The notes under the pieces are model-generated. The model had not been told where the DNA came from and did not search any database. It worked only from the letters and a program-made list of their open reading frames with translations. The translations under genes and the position numbers were made by a program. Positions 1 to 7,786 of a stretch of 36,361 nucleotides of DNA are shown piece by piece. Each line of letters starts with the position of its first letter. Position 1 is the first letter of the stretch. The DNA is from Gemmatimonadota bacterium (GTDB lineage: Bacteria > Gemmatimonadota > Gemmatimonadetes > Gemmatimonadales > GWC2-71-9): the NCBI GenBank assembly GCA_003222205.1, contig QHVC01000110.1, forward strand, positions 1-36,361, in the 5' to 3' direction.

Positions 1-1
1 G

Positions 2-508
2 ACGGTGGCGGAGCCGGAGGGTCCACTCGTCCTGCCAGGTGAGTACCGCCTGCGGCTCACGGCGGCAGGACGGACGCTCACCCAACCCCTGCGCGTGGAG
101 AATGATCCGCGCGTGCACGTAGCGGATTCGGCTCTCGCTAATCAGCTGCGGCTGGCGCTCGAGATCTGGAATATGATGGCGGAGCAATACGCGCTGCGCG
201 TCGCCGTGCGCGGCGTGCGGGACCAGCTCCGGCCCACCGCGGTACCGTCTCTCGACAGCATCGCGCAGGGCGCGGGGGACGGTGCGCTCGCGGGGTTGGA
301 GACGGTGGTGGAGAGCGCGGACCGGCAACCGACGCAGCAGTCGCGGGACGTCTTCGATGGCGCGCGAGCGCGGCTTGCCCGAGCACAGCGGCGGTGGCAG
401 GAGTTCGTAACAAAGGATCTGCCCGTGCTGAACGCCCAACGTGCCCGGCAGCACCTGTCGCCGGTGACCGCGCCGGCGCTGACACCGGACGCGATCGCAA
501 TCCCCTGA
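2..508 (+). CDS. C-terminal end of a sortilin/VPS10-like exported beta-propeller protein (5' truncated)
   Basis: The frame is open from the left edge and stops with TGA at 506-508, so only the last 168 or so residues are present. The visible part starts with a small beta-rich segment (GPLVLPGEYRLRL followed by TQPLRVENDPRV). This kind of segment closes large exported BNR/VPS10 propeller proteins often annotated as glycosyl hydrolases in Gemmatimonadota and Acidobacteriota. It is followed by a helical tail of about 120 residues rich in Arg, Ala and Gln. No catalytic residues can be judged because the propeller lies outside the window. The family call rests on recall of the C-terminal signature only. 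The gene converges on tRNA-Asn with a single base between them, and no terminator hairpin is visible. Confidence 0.55.
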   Translation, partial: TVAEPEGPLVLPGEYRLRLTAAGRTLTQPLRVENDPRVHVADSALANQLRLALEIWNMMAEQYALRVAVRGVRDQLRPTAVPSLDSIAQGAGDGALAGLETVVESADRQPTQQSRDVFDGARARLARAQRRWQEFVTKDLPVLNAQRARQHLSPVTAPALTPDAIAIP

Positions 509-509
509 G

Positions 510-582
510 CTGGGGCGGGAGGACTCGAACCTCCAACCTCCCGGTTAACAGCCGGGTGCTCCGCCAATTGAGCTACACCCCA
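510..582 (-). tRNA. tRNA-Asn (anticodon GTT)
   Basis: Read on the minus strand, the 73-nt cloverleaf starts TGGGGTG and its acceptor arm pairs with CGCCCCA (six Watson-Crick pairs and one G-T). The anticodon arm has stem CCCGG/CCGGG around a CTGTTAA loop, which gives anticodon GTT. The T-arm carries the usual GGTTCGAGTCC. The discriminator base is G, as expected for tRNA-Asn. The genomic sequence after it is CTC, so CCA is not encoded and must be added enzymatically. It lies one base from the stop codon of the convergent gene on its left. Confidence 0.95.
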
Positions 583-618
583 GTGCTCCCCATCACCAGA
601 ATGCCACCGCCGGGAAGT

Positions 619-624
619 TACCTT
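619..624 (+). promoter_or_regulatory. Putative -10 element before the acetyltransferase gene
   Basis: TACCTT lies nine bases before the ATG at 634 and no convincing -35 is visible 16-18 bases upstream. A start site 6-8 bases downstream would give a nearly leaderless transcript, a spacing that recurs at other starts in this window. The same hexamer is the -10 proposed for nrdJ. Confidence 0.35.
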
Positions 625-633
625 ATCCCTTCC

Positions 634-1071
634 ATGAACGTCGACATCGTCGCCGCCACGGCCGCCGACCTGAACGAGGTGCTCGAGCTGCTGGAGCACA
701 ATCATCTGCCGCGCGCCGAGATCGAGCGGCACCTGGGTACCCTGCTCGTGGCGCGCGAGGGCGAGCGCATCGTGGGCTGCGCCGCCGTTGAGCTGCACGG
801 CAAGGCGGGTCTGGTGCGCTCGGTCGCGGTGGACCTGCCGCATCGCGGCCTGGGCCTCGGCATCCAGCTCACGGACGCGATCCTCGCACTCGCCCGCTCG
901 CACGGAGTAAAGACCGTCTACCTGCTCACGGAAACGGCGGCGGGGTTCTTCCCGCGCTTCGGGTTCCGCTCGATCCGCCGCGAAGAGGTCGATCCGGCGG
1001 TGCGGCGGTCGGTGGAGTTCACGAAGGCATGTCCGGCGAGCGCGCAGGCGATGCGCGCTGAGCTGAGGTGA
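634..1071 (+). CDS. GNAT-family N-acetyltransferase, ArsN2 type
   Basis: A 145-residue single-domain acetyltransferase. It begins with the beta1-alpha1 segment (IVAATAADLNEVLELLE), has an acetyl-CoA-binding loop around RSVAVDLPHRGLGLGIQL (residues ~70-87), and ends with EFTKACPASAQAMRAEL. That C-terminal EFT.xCPASA signature is characteristic of ArsN2 proteins, which often accompany arsenic-resistance genes and are thought to acetylate amino-group-containing toxicants. No ars genes are seen here, so the substrate is uncertain. ATG 634 fits the family N terminus; an in-frame ATG at 601 would add 11 unconserved residues and precede the proposed -10. Its TGA overlaps the GTG of the next gene by four bases, implying translational coupling with the oxidoreductase. 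Confidence 0.82.
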   Translation: MNVDIVAATAADLNEVLELLEHNHLPRAEIERHLGTLLVAREGERIVGCAAVELHGKAGLVRSVAVDLPHRGLGLGIQLTDAILALARSHGVKTVYLLTETAAGFFPRFGFRSIRREEVDPAVRRSVEFTKACPASAQAMRAELR

Positions 1072-2081
1072 AGCAGCTCGTCATTCCCCGCTACGGGCCG
1101 CCCGAGGTCCTGGAGGTGCGGGAGGCACCTGAGCCACGCGTGGAGGCCGGAACGGTGCGGATCCGCGTGCACGCGGCCGGCGTCAACTTTTCGGACCTCC
1201 TCGCGCGCCAGGGTCTGTACCCCGACGCGCCCAAACCGCCATGCACCATCGGGTACGAGGTGGCGGGCGCGGTCGACGCCGTGGGCGAGGGCGTCACCAC
1301 GTTGCGCCGCGGAGATCTGGTCGTCGCGACGACGCGGTTCGGCGGCCAGAGCGAATTGGTGGTCGCCCCCGCCTCTGCGGTTTTCCCGCTTCCGACTGGA
1401 TGGACCTTCGAGCAGGGGGCCGCTTTTCCGGTCGTGTATCTCACCGCTCACCATTTGCTGGTGCGCGTGGCCGCCGTGCAACGCGGCGAGACGGTGCTGG
1501 TCCACGCTGCCGCCGGCGGGGTGGGGCTCGCGGTCGCGGAGTGGGGACGCATCCTCGGCTTCCGCGTGCTGGGACTCGCCTCATCGCCCAAGCACGAGAT
1601 CCTGCGCCAGTACGGTGTCGAGCCGCTCGACGGCCGGGATCCGCGGTGGTTCGAGGCTGTCCGCAGTGCCGCCCCGCACGGCGTGGACGTTGTGCTCGAC
1701 GGCGTGGGCGGCGATTCGTGGCGGCACGGCTACCGGCTGCTGGCGCCCGCTGGCCGACTCGTTTGCTACGGGGCGTCGGTACTATGCGAGGGGTCGAAGC
1801 GCAACCTGCTCAGAACGGTGTGGCGCGTGCTCCGCTTCCCCCGCTTCGGCCCCATGGCCCTGATGAACGACAACCGCAGCGTGGCGGGCGTGAACCTAGG
1901 ACACCTGTGGAAAGAACGGACGTTGCTCCAGCCGCAGATCGCGGCCCTGCTCGACTACGCGCGCGAGGGGAAGTTCACGCCGCGGGTGGACCGCGCCTTT
2001 CCGCTCGCCGAGGCGCCGGCCGCGCATCGGTACATCCACGAGCGGCGAAACATCGGGAAGGTGGTGCTCACGTTCGACTGA
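1068..2081 (+). CDS. Zinc-free MDR-family NAD(P)H:quinone oxidoreductase-like protein (VAT-1/QOR group)
   Basis: A 337-residue medium-chain dehydrogenase/reductase. The N-terminal GroES-like domain contains AAGVNFSDLLARQGLYP, and the Rossmann fold has the nucleotide-binding stretch HAAAGGVGLAVAEW at ~145-158. The cysteine and histidine ligands of zinc alcohol dehydrogenases are absent, which matches the quinone oxidoreductase/VAT-1 branch. Members reduce quinones or enals with NADPH; the physiological substrate cannot be read from sequence. It starts at a GTG that overlaps the preceding stop codon as GTGA. The 3' end faces dnaJ across an 18-base gap holding the perfect palindrome CAGACGTCTG (2086-2095). 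Confidence 0.85.
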   Translation: MKQLVIPRYGPPEVLEVREAPEPRVEAGTVRIRVHAAGVNFSDLLARQGLYPDAPKPPCTIGYEVAGAVDAVGEGVTTLRRGDLVVATTRFGGQSELVVAPASAVFPLPTGWTFEQGAAFPVVYLTAHHLLVRVAAVQRGETVLVHAAAGGVGLAVAEWGRILGFRVLGLASSPKHEILRQYGVEPLDGRDPRWFEAVRSAAPHGVDVVLDGVGGDSWRHGYRLLAPAGRLVCYGASVLCEGSKRNLLRTVWRVLRFPRFGPMALMNDNRSVAGVNLGHLWKERTLLQPQIAALLDYAREGKFTPRVDRAFPLAEAPAAHRYIHERRNIGKVVLTFD

Positions 2082-2085
2082 ACGC

Positions 2086-2095
2086 CAGACGTCTG
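2086..2095. repeat. 10-bp palindrome between convergent genes
   Basis: The perfect palindrome CAGACGTCTG occupies most of the 18-base space between the oxidoreductase stop and the dnaJ stop. It is built from the same CAGACGT word that is tandemly repeated downstream of nrdJ (23665-23722), so it may be a minimal copy of that intergenic repeat. No T-run follows on either strand. Confidence 0.5.
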
Positions 2096-2099
2096 AGGC

Positions 2100-3197
2100 C
2101 TAGTACTTCAGTCCCGTCTTCTCCGCAAACGCCTTCACCGCCGCTTCCTGCTCAGGGGTGAGCTTCTCGGGGATCTGCACGTGCACTTCGACAAACTGGT
2201 CTCCGCGCCGTCCGTTCTTCTCGATGCCCTGCCCGGGAATGCGGAACCGCTGCCCGTCCTGCGTGCCGGGCGGAACGCGGAGCACGATGCGGCGGTCGTC
2301 CAGCGTGCGGACGCGGATGCGGGACCCCAGCATCGCCTGGGCGAGGTTGATCGGCACCGTACACAGCACGTCGAGCCCCTCACGGCGGAAGAAGTGATCG
2401 GGCTCGACCCGGAAGATCGCCACGACGTCGCCCTTGCCCTTCGCCCCCTGGCCGTGCAGGCGGACCCGGGTGCCGTCCTCGGTCCCGGACTGGACCGTGA
2501 GCATCAGGCGCTTCTCCACCCGGACCTCGCCCGTTCCCTGGCACGTGGGGCAGCGCTCCGAGGGAATGTGTCCCTTGCCGCGGCACAGCGGGCAGGGCCG
2601 GTTCACGGCGAAACCGCCCTGACCGAACGACACCGTGCCGCGACCCTTGCACTCGGGGCACGTCTTGATCGTTGCGCCGGGCGCCGCCCCCTTGCCGCCG
2701 CAGGTAGGACACACCTCCGGCATCGGCAGAGTGATCGGGACCTTCCCGCCCAGCGCCGCCACCTTGAACGGGATCGAGACCGTGACCTCGATTACTTCAT
2801 CCGCGTCCTCCTCCTCCCGGGTCCCGCGGCGGCCGAAGATGGACGAGAACAGATCCCCGAGCCCACCGAAGGACCCGAGATCGGACAGATCGAAGTCGAA
2901 CCCCGCGCCCCCCGCCCCCGGTGGCGCCCCGCCCGAGCCAGGACGCGACCCCGCGCCGCCGTACCCCGCGAACGCGCCGTAGCGGCGCAGTTGGTCGTAT
3001 TTCTTGCGCTTCTCGGGATCGCTCAGGACGTCGTGCGCTTCGTTGATCTCCTTGAAGCGCTCGGCCGACTGCGGGTTGTTGGGGTTGCGGTCCGGGTGGT
3101 GCTGCTTGGCGAGCCGGCGAAACGCTTTCTTGATTTCGTCCGTCGTGGCCGTCTCCGAGACGCCCAAGATCTGATAGTAGTCCCGCTGGGGTGCCAT
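2100..3197 (-). CDS. dnaJ: Molecular chaperone DnaJ (type I Hsp40)
   Basis: A 365-residue co-chaperone that stimulates DnaK ATPase and delivers unfolded clients. The J domain is at 6-70 with the HPD triad at residues 34-36. A Gly/Phe-rich linker of about 50 residues follows (GYGGAGSRPGSGG onward). The zinc region spans ~163-224 with four CxxCxGxG modules (CPTCGGKG, CPECKGRG, CPLCRGKG, CPTCQGTG), then the C-terminal substrate domain. Length and order are normal for the family. Its ATG lies one base after the grpE stop, so the two are co-translated. dnaK and hrcA are not next to it. Confidence 0.97.
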   Translation of the reverse strand: MAPQRDYYQILGVSETATTDEIKKAFRRLAKQHHPDRNPNNPQSAERFKEINEAHDVLSDPEKRKKYDQLRRYGAFAGYGGAGSRPGSGGAPPGAGGAGFDFDLSDLGSFGGLGDLFSSIFGRRGTREEEDADEVIEVTVSIPFKVAALGGKVPITLPMPEVCPTCGGKGAAPGATIKTCPECKGRGTVSFGQGGFAVNRPCPLCRGKGHIPSERCPTCQGTGEVRVEKRLMLTVQSGTEDGTRVRLHGQGAKGKGDVVAIFRVEPDHFFRREGLDVLCTVPINLAQAMLGSRIRVRTLDDRRIVLRVPPGTQDGQRFRIPGQGIEKNGRRGDQFVEVHVQIPEKLTPEQEAAVKAFAEKTGLKY

Positions 3198-3198
3198 G

Positions 3199-3726
3199 CT
3201 ACGCTTCCGCCGTCCCCCTTCCCTCTTCGCCCGCCCATTTCAGGACCAGCACGCGCGCCGGCCGGACGAGTTGTCCGCCGAGCCGGTACCCCGCCTGCAA
3301 CACCTGGCCCACGGTGTTGTCCTGCTCGGGCGAGGCCGCTGGAGCGACCGTCACGGCCTCGTGGACGGCGGGGTCGAAGCGCACGCCCGTCTCGTCGAGG
3401 CGCCGCACGCCCAGCGTCTCCAGCTCCTTCCAGATCTTGCGCTCGACCAGATCCACGCCGTCGTGAATCGTTTTCGCGTCCGTGGCGGCGGGGTCGACGT
3501 GGGCGAAGCGCGCGAGGTCGTCCAAGGCGTCCACCAGGCGCTGCACCACGTCCGCCTGCGCCTTCCCCCAGGTCTCGGTCCGCTCCCGGCTCATGCGCTT
3601 CTTGTAGTTGTCGAACTCGGCGGCGAGCCGCAGGTAGCGGTCCTCGAGACGCGCCAACGCCTCGGCGGGCGGCTCGACGACCGCCGCCTCTTCGGGGGCC
3701 TCTGCCTCTTTGTCTTTCTTCGTCAT
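3199..3726 (-). CDS. grpE: Nucleotide exchange factor GrpE
   Basis: A 175-residue GrpE, the exchange factor that releases ADP from DnaK. It has an acidic N-terminal tail, then a long coiled-coil stretch with the family signature LAAEFDNYKKRMSRERTE, and a C-terminal beta domain with HEAVTVAP and GQVLQAGYRLGGQLVRPARVLV, the typical GrpE ending. I chose ATG at 3724-3726; the alternative in-frame start at 3747 is TTG and would add seven unconserved residues. It stops one base before dnaJ. The promoter at 3822-3850 lies between it and the alpha/beta hydrolase. Confidence 0.96.
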   Translation of the reverse strand: MTKKDKEAEAPEEAAVVEPPAEALARLEDRYLRLAAEFDNYKKRMSRERTETWGKAQADVVQRLVDALDDLARFAHVDPAATDAKTIHDGVDLVERKIWKELETLGVRRLDETGVRFDPAVHEAVTVAPAASPEQDNTVGQVLQAGYRLGGQLVRPARVLVLKWAGEEGRGTAEA

Positions 3727-3821
3727 GGTGATCCCGGTGCTAGGCAACCCGCGTGCCGCGGCAGTCGGCCGCAGTGGCGGCCCCCCCTGCCTACGACCAT
3801 CGGAAATTGAAGTTTCACAAC

Positions 3822-3850
3822 AAGATAGCCGGTCGCGTGGGGACTGTCGA
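3822..3850 (-). promoter_or_regulatory. Putative housekeeping-type promoter for grpE-dnaJ
   Basis: On the minus strand TCGACA (3845-3850) and TATCTT (3822-3827) are separated by 17 bases, matching the -35 consensus at five of six positions and the -10 at four. Transcription from about 3815 would give a leader of roughly 90 bases to the ATG at 3726. I see neither the CIRCE inverted repeat nor a sigma-32-type CTTGAA/CCCCAT pair in this spacer. Confidence 0.55.
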
Positions 3851-3855
3851 GCAGG

Positions 3856-4677
3856 TCAGCCGAGGCCCAGCGACCGCAGAAACTGGAACGCATCGCCGAG
3901 CGGCTGATCGGGCTGCGGGTCGTGGAGCAGCTCGTGAAACCGCTCGGCGTACCAGCGCACCTGCGCCGGCGCGTGGATGGAGTCGGCGAAGGCGCGCGAC
4001 TGGTGGGCGTCGGTGATCCGGTCGTCACCCGCCAGAAGAAACAACGCCGGCGTTTCGATGCGGTGGGCGTTGGCCGGCACCGCGCGATGGGCCCACTGGA
4101 TCTCGCGCCAGGCGCCGGCCGTCATCACGCGGTGCACGAGCGGGTCGGCGTCGTAGGCCGCTCCCACGGCGGGATCGCGGCTCAGGTCCGCGCTGGCCAG
4201 ATCGATCGGCAACGCCAGCGTCGGCCACAGGTCCGCGAGGATCCGGCCGAGCGCCTGTTTCCACCACCGGGGCTGGAAGGCGAGGCCGAGCCACGGCGAC
4301 ACGAGGATGGCCCCTGCCAAGGCATCGCCCGGCTGGGTTTCGAGGTAGCGCAGCACGACGAGGCCCCCGAACGATTGACCGAGGAGCACCTGCGGCGCGT
4401 CGGTACGTTTGCGGACGACGCGGCGGAACGCCTGCAGGTCGCCGAGCAGCTGGCTGAAGCGGGAGAGGTGGCCCCGTCGCCCGCTGGACTGCCCGTGGCC
4501 GCGCCAGTCGAGCGCGTACACCGCGAAGCGCTCGCCCCGCAGCCGCTCGGCGAGGTCGCTCCAGCGCCCGGCATGGTCCGACCAGCCGTGAAAGACGAGG
4601 ATCGCCGCCCGCGGCGACTGGGTCTCGACGGCCTCGTAGTGGAGCGGCAGTCCGTCCGGCGCGACGAGCGAGGGCAT
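3856..4677 (-). CDS. Alpha/beta hydrolase, monoacylglycerol lipase/lysophospholipase-like
   Basis: A 273-residue serine hydrolase. It has the oxyanion loop LVFHGWSDHAGRW near residue 28, the conserved YALDWRGHGQSSGRRGH block, and the nucleophile elbow GQSFGG (GxSxG) near residue 100. The acidic residue lies in LLLAGDDRITD and the catalytic His in the C-terminal FHELLHD segment. This layout fits the MAG lipase/PldB group, which cleaves glycerol esters or lysophospholipids. No signal peptide is seen, so it is probably cytoplasmic. Its ATG overlaps the cinA stop codon by one base (TGATG), so it is the distal gene of the pgsA-cinA string. The exact lipid substrate is unknown. Confidence 0.85.
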   Translation of the reverse strand: MPSLVAPDGLPLHYEAVETQSPRAAILVFHGWSDHAGRWSDLAERLRGERFAVYALDWRGHGQSSGRRGHLSRFSQLLGDLQAFRRVVRKRTDAPQVLLGQSFGGLVVLRYLETQPGDALAGAILVSPWLGLAFQPRWWKQALGRILADLWPTLALPIDLASADLSRDPAVGAAYDADPLVHRVMTAGAWREIQWAHRAVPANAHRIETPALFLLAGDDRITDAHQSRAFADSIHAPAQVRWYAERFHELLHDPQPDQPLGDAFQFLRSLGLG

Positions 4678-5936
4678 CAGGCGGCTCCGAGCAGCCGGCG
4701 CAGGAGGTCGAGCGCCGCCTGGGCGCCGCGCCGGCGGATTTCCTCGCGGTCGCCCGGGAAAATGCGTTTGAGCGCCCGCACGTGCTCACCCGCGGCGGCG
4801 GCGAGCCACACCGTGCCGACGGGCTTCTCCGCGGTGCCGCCAGTCGGCCCGGCGATGCCGGTGACCGCGAGCGCGCAGTAGGCGTTGAAGACGCGTTGGG
4901 CGCCCGCCGCCATCAGCCGGACGGCCTCTTCCGACACCGCCCCGTGCCGCTCGACGATCTCGGGCGCGACGCCGAGCAGGTCGGTCTTGACGCCGTTTGC
5001 GTACGCGACCACTCCGCCGACGAACACATCCGAGGCGCCGGGGATGGCGGTGAGCCGTTCCCCCAGCAGGCCGCCGGTGCACGATTCCGCCACGCCGAGG
5101 CGCCCGCGGCGACGGCGCACGGCATCGAGCACCACCGCCGCGAGATCGGCGCCGTCTTCGCCGTAGCAATGGTCGCCGGCCCGCGTCCGCACCCGCTCCG
5201 CGGCGTCGGCGAGGCGGCGCTCGGCGTCCTCGCGCGGCAGCGACCAGGCGGTGATGCGCAGATCCACGCCGTCCACCGACGGCAGGTAGGCGAGGGTGAG
5301 CGGCGCGATTTCCTCCTCGACGCCCGCGAGCCGCTCGGCGAGCGCGGACTCGGGGATGCCGGTCGTGCGCACGGTGCGCGACAGCACGACGGCGGGGGCG
5401 CCGCCGGCCCGCTGCTGCCGCGCGACCAGCCGGGGCAGCACTTCCTCGACGAGCAGGCCTCGCATCTCGCGCGGGACGCCGGGCAGCATCATGACCAGCC
5501 GCCCACGCTCGTCCTCCATCCAGAGCCCCGGGGCGGTTCCCCGCGGGTTGGGAAGCACGGTGGCGCCCTCGGGAATCATCGCCTGCGAACGGTTGACCTC
5601 GGGCATGGGCCAGCGGCCGAGCGTGCGAAAGCGCTCCTCCAGGCCGTGGAGCAGCGCGTCGTCGAGCACGAGCGCCCGGCCCAGCAGCTCCGCGACAGCC
5701 GTCTTGGTCACGTCGTCGCGGGTGGGCCCCAGCCCCCCCGTCGTGAGCACGGCGCCGGCGCGCGCGAGCGACTCCGCGACCGCACTGCGGATCGCGTCGG
5801 CGCGGTCAGCGACTGTGATGTGGCGGTCGATTTCCACGCCCGCGGCGGCGAGGGCCCGGCCCAGCTCGGCGGCGTTGGTATCCACGGTGTGGCCGAGCAG
5901 CAGCTCGGTGCCGACGGTCAGGAGATCGAGCTTCAC
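4677..5936 (-). CDS. cinA: CinA: competence/damage-inducible protein with NMN deamidase domain
   Basis: A 419-residue two-domain protein of normal length. The N-terminal MoaB/MogA-like domain (COG1058) begins LDLLTVGTELLLGHTVDTNA and carries LTTGGLGPTRDDVT. The C-terminal PncC/CinA domain has the active-site stretch GVAESCTGGLLGERLT and later VTGIAGPTGGT. Characterised relatives hydrolyse ADP-ribose and deamidate NMN, recycling pyridine nucleotides. The frame stays open far upstream, but that part is a shadow of pgsA; the real start is the GTG at 5934-5936, which overlaps the pgsA stop as GTGA and gives the family N terminus. Confidence 0.95.
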   Translation of the reverse strand: MKLDLLTVGTELLLGHTVDTNAAELGRALAAAGVEIDRHITVADRADAIRSAVAESLARAGAVLTTGGLGPTRDDVTKTAVAELLGRALVLDDALLHGLEERFRTLGRWPMPEVNRSQAMIPEGATVLPNPRGTAPGLWMEDERGRLVMMLPGVPREMRGLLVEEVLPRLVARQQRAGGAPAVVLSRTVRTTGIPESALAERLAGVEEEIAPLTLAYLPSVDGVDLRITAWSLPREDAERRLADAAERVRTRAGDHCYGEDGADLAAVVLDAVRRRRGRLGVAESCTGGLLGERLTAIPGASDVFVGGVVAYANGVKTDLLGVAPEIVERHGAVSEEAVRLMAAGAQRVFNAYCALAVTGIAGPTGGTAEKPVGTVWLAAAAGEHVRALKRIFPGDREEIRRRGAQAALDLLRRLLGAA

Positions 5937-6574
5937 CCGCGCCCCTTCAGGAGCGCGCGATAGCGGTAGAGGTACACGATCAGTGAGTAGACGGTCAGGA
6001 ACACGGCGCCGGCGAGCGTGATGGACACGAAGTAGCCGTGGAAGCGATCCCAGAAGTTGCGGAACGAGCCCGCCCAGCGGTGCGCCGCCAGCGCGTCCTT
6101 CCACGCGAACCACGCGATCGTCGCGCCGATGAAGACGTTCTGGACCACCGCCTTCGCCTTGCCCGGCCCCGCGGCCGGGATCAGAATCCCGCGCCGTTTG
6201 GCGAAGAACCGGAACGCCGTCATCAACACCTCGCGCCCGACCAGGAGCAGCGCGACCCAGAGCGGCAGGCTCCCCCACCACGGGATGCGGTAGTCGACGA
6301 GGATGGTCGGGTGCCGGGTGATCCAGAAGATGGGCACCAGGGTGGCGAACAGCAGCCACTTGTCGGCGATGGGGTCGAGCAGCTGGCCCAGCTCGCTGAC
6401 CTGGTGGTAGCGGCGCGCGAGGTAGCCGTCCACGGCGTCGGAGATCGCCGCGGCGAGGAACACCAGGAACGCGATGACCTTGGGCCAGTAGCCGGAAATG
6501 AACGGCAGCAGGGCGATGACCGGGGTGAGACAGATCCGGGCCAGCGTGAGGATGTTCGGCAGCGTCCACCGCAT
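5933..6574 (-). CDS. pgsA: CDP-diacylglycerol-glycerol-3-phosphate 3-phosphatidyltransferase
   Basis: A 213-residue integral membrane enzyme that makes phosphatidylglycerol phosphate. The CDP-alcohol phosphatidyltransferase motif DxxDGxxARx8GxxxDxxxD is complete, running from DAVDGYLARR to LLDPIAD (residues ~43-68). It opens with the usual MRWTLPNILTLARICLTPVIALL and has about five hydrophobic segments. I chose ATG 6574; the frame extends further upstream but overlaps mglA. A GGGGAGGGG purine run lies just before this ATG. It sits 20 bases after mglA and overlaps cinA by four bases. Another CDP-alcohol transferase activity cannot be excluded. Confidence 0.9.
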   Translation of the reverse strand: MRWTLPNILTLARICLTPVIALLPFISGYWPKVIAFLVFLAAAISDAVDGYLARRYHQVSELGQLLDPIADKWLLFATLVPIFWITRHPTILVDYRIPWWGSLPLWVALLLVGREVLMTAFRFFAKRRGILIPAAGPGKAKAVVQNVFIGATIAWFAWKDALAAHRWAGSFRNFWDRFHGYFVSITLAGAVFLTVYSLIVYLYRYRALLKGRG

Positions 6575-6594
6575 CAGGCCCCTCCCCGTCTCGA

Positions 6595-7269
6595 TCAGCT
6601 CAGCGTCTTCAACACCATCTTGCTGACCGCCTTGAGGGTGTCGAACACGCCATCGCCGCGGATCGCCACGGCTTCGTAGTATCCCGCCCGGCCGACCCAC
6701 TGCCCCCCCGCGTTCTCCACGAGGAACTCCCCCTGATGGGCGGGATCGGGCGTGACCTTCTGCTGCGCGGCCTCCTCCACCGGCCAGCCGGGGTTGAGCG
6801 CCGCCTGGAGATCCTTGATCGGGGCCGCGTTCGGCAGGTCGCGTTTGTTGTACTGGATCATGAACGGAATCCTGGTCAGGTCGTAGCCGTATTCCGCCAT
6901 GTTGTCGTAGAGGTTCTGCATGGATTCCACGTTGGCTTCCATGCGCTCCACCTGGCTGTCGGCGACGAACACGATGCCGTCGACGCCCTTCAGGATCAGC
7001 TTGCGACTGGCATTGTAGTACACCTGGCCGGGCACGGTGTAGAGGTGGAAGCGCGTCTTGAACCCGCGGATCGTCCCCAGGTCCACGGGGAGAAAGTCGA
7101 AGAACAGCGTGCGCTCGGTCTCGGTGGCGAGCGAGATCATCTTGCCGCGGGTGTTGGGCGAGACCTTCCCGTAAATGTGCTCGAGGTTCGTCGTCTTGCC
7201 GCCCAGGCCCGGGCCGTAGTAGACGAGCTTGCAGTTGATCTCGCGGGACGCGTAGTTGATCATCGACAT
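6595..7269 (-). CDS. mglA: MglA-type Ras-like GTPase (polarity/gliding switch) with an extra C-terminal loop
   Basis: A 224-residue small GTPase closely resembling Myxococcus MglA. The P-loop is GPGLGGKTT (residues 19-27), switch/G3 is TVPGQ (78-82, with the characteristic Thr-Val-Pro in place of the DxxG of Ras), and G4 is NKRD (141-144). The segment [19 protein letters not shown] is near-identical to the family. MglA-GTP marks the leading pole and drives motility or pilus machinery. Family members are about 195 residues; here roughly 30 residues are inserted at ~164-196 between G4 and the last helix, before the conserved GVFDTLKAV. It is read 15 bases after mglB, its predicted GAP. Confidence 0.93.
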   Translation of the reverse strand: MSMINYASREINCKLVYYGPGLGGKTTNLEHIYGKVSPNTRGKMISLATETERTLFFDFLPVDLGTIRGFKTRFHLYTVPGQVYYNASRKLILKGVDGIVFVADSQVERMEANVESMQNLYDNMAEYGYDLTRIPFMIQYNKRDLPNAAPIKDLQAALNPGWPVEEAAQQKVTPDPAHQGEFLVENAGGQWVGRAGYYEAVAIRGDGVFDTLKAVSKMVLKTLS

Positions 7270-7284
7270 GGATCGCGCGTCCCC

Positions 7285-7773
7285 TTACCCGAAGAGTTTG
7301 TCAATTTCGTCTTCCGCCCCTTCGAGGAGGCCGCCTTTCGGCTTGGCCGGGCCGGTCTGGACCCGGTTGAACATCTCCTCGAACACCTTGTTCAGGTTCT
7401 CGACGACCGCCTTCGCCTTCAGCTTGACGAGGCCCAGCGTGGCCCGGCTGTCAAAGAGCACGACCAGGATCACCCGCTTGGCCACGTCGGCGAGGTACAT
7501 GGACTCCCGCTCGCCCTGGTGGACGAGCGAGGCGAACTCGGGCTCGCCGATCATTTTCGCGAGCTGGTCGTTGGCGCTGAAATCGGCGGCGGTGAGGGAC
7601 GCGAAGGCCGTGGGGTCGAACTGCGGCGTCTCGCCCACGGTCGCGACGAGCTGGCCCGTGCGGTCCACGAGCAGCGCGCAGCGCGCGTTCGAATCCCGCA
7701 GATAGGCCTGCAGGTGCTGTTGGATCTGCTTGAAATCGTTCTCGCTGAACGACCAGCTGGCGGCACCCGTCAT
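7285..7773 (-). CDS. mglB: MglB: roadblock/LC7 GTPase-activating protein
   Basis: A 162-residue roadblock/LC7-fold protein. The core runs from FKQIQQHLQAYLRDSNARCALLVDRTGQLVATVG through SLTAADFSANDQLAKMIGEPEF to VILVVLFDSRATLGLVKLKA. A charged helical tail then ends EDEIDKLFG. MglB homodimers stimulate GTP hydrolysis by MglA and locate to the lagging pole in Myxococcus. The order mglB-mglA with a 15-base gap is the conserved arrangement. A purine-rich GAGGAG sits before the ATG. It follows recR by 13 bases, so it is probably transcribed with the recombination genes upstream. Confidence 0.92.
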   Translation of the reverse strand: MTGAASWSFSENDFKQIQQHLQAYLRDSNARCALLVDRTGQLVATVGETPQFDPTAFASLTAADFSANDQLAKMIGEPEFASLVHQGERESMYLADVAKRVILVVLFDSRATLGLVKLKAKAVVENLNKVFEEMFNRVQTGPAKPKGGLLEGAEDEIDKLFG

Positions 7774-7786
7774 CGCGCTCCTCGGC

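Noticed and set aside
510-582. tRNA-Asn as an attachment site of an integrated element
   Set aside because: No integrase, no repeat of the tRNA 3' end in the window and no change in gene content beside it.
3748-3855. CIRCE or heat-shock sigma promoter before grpE
   Set aside because: No TTAGCACTC/GAGTGCTAA inverted repeat and no sigma-32-type pair; a housekeeping-like TCGACA-17-TATCTT fits better.
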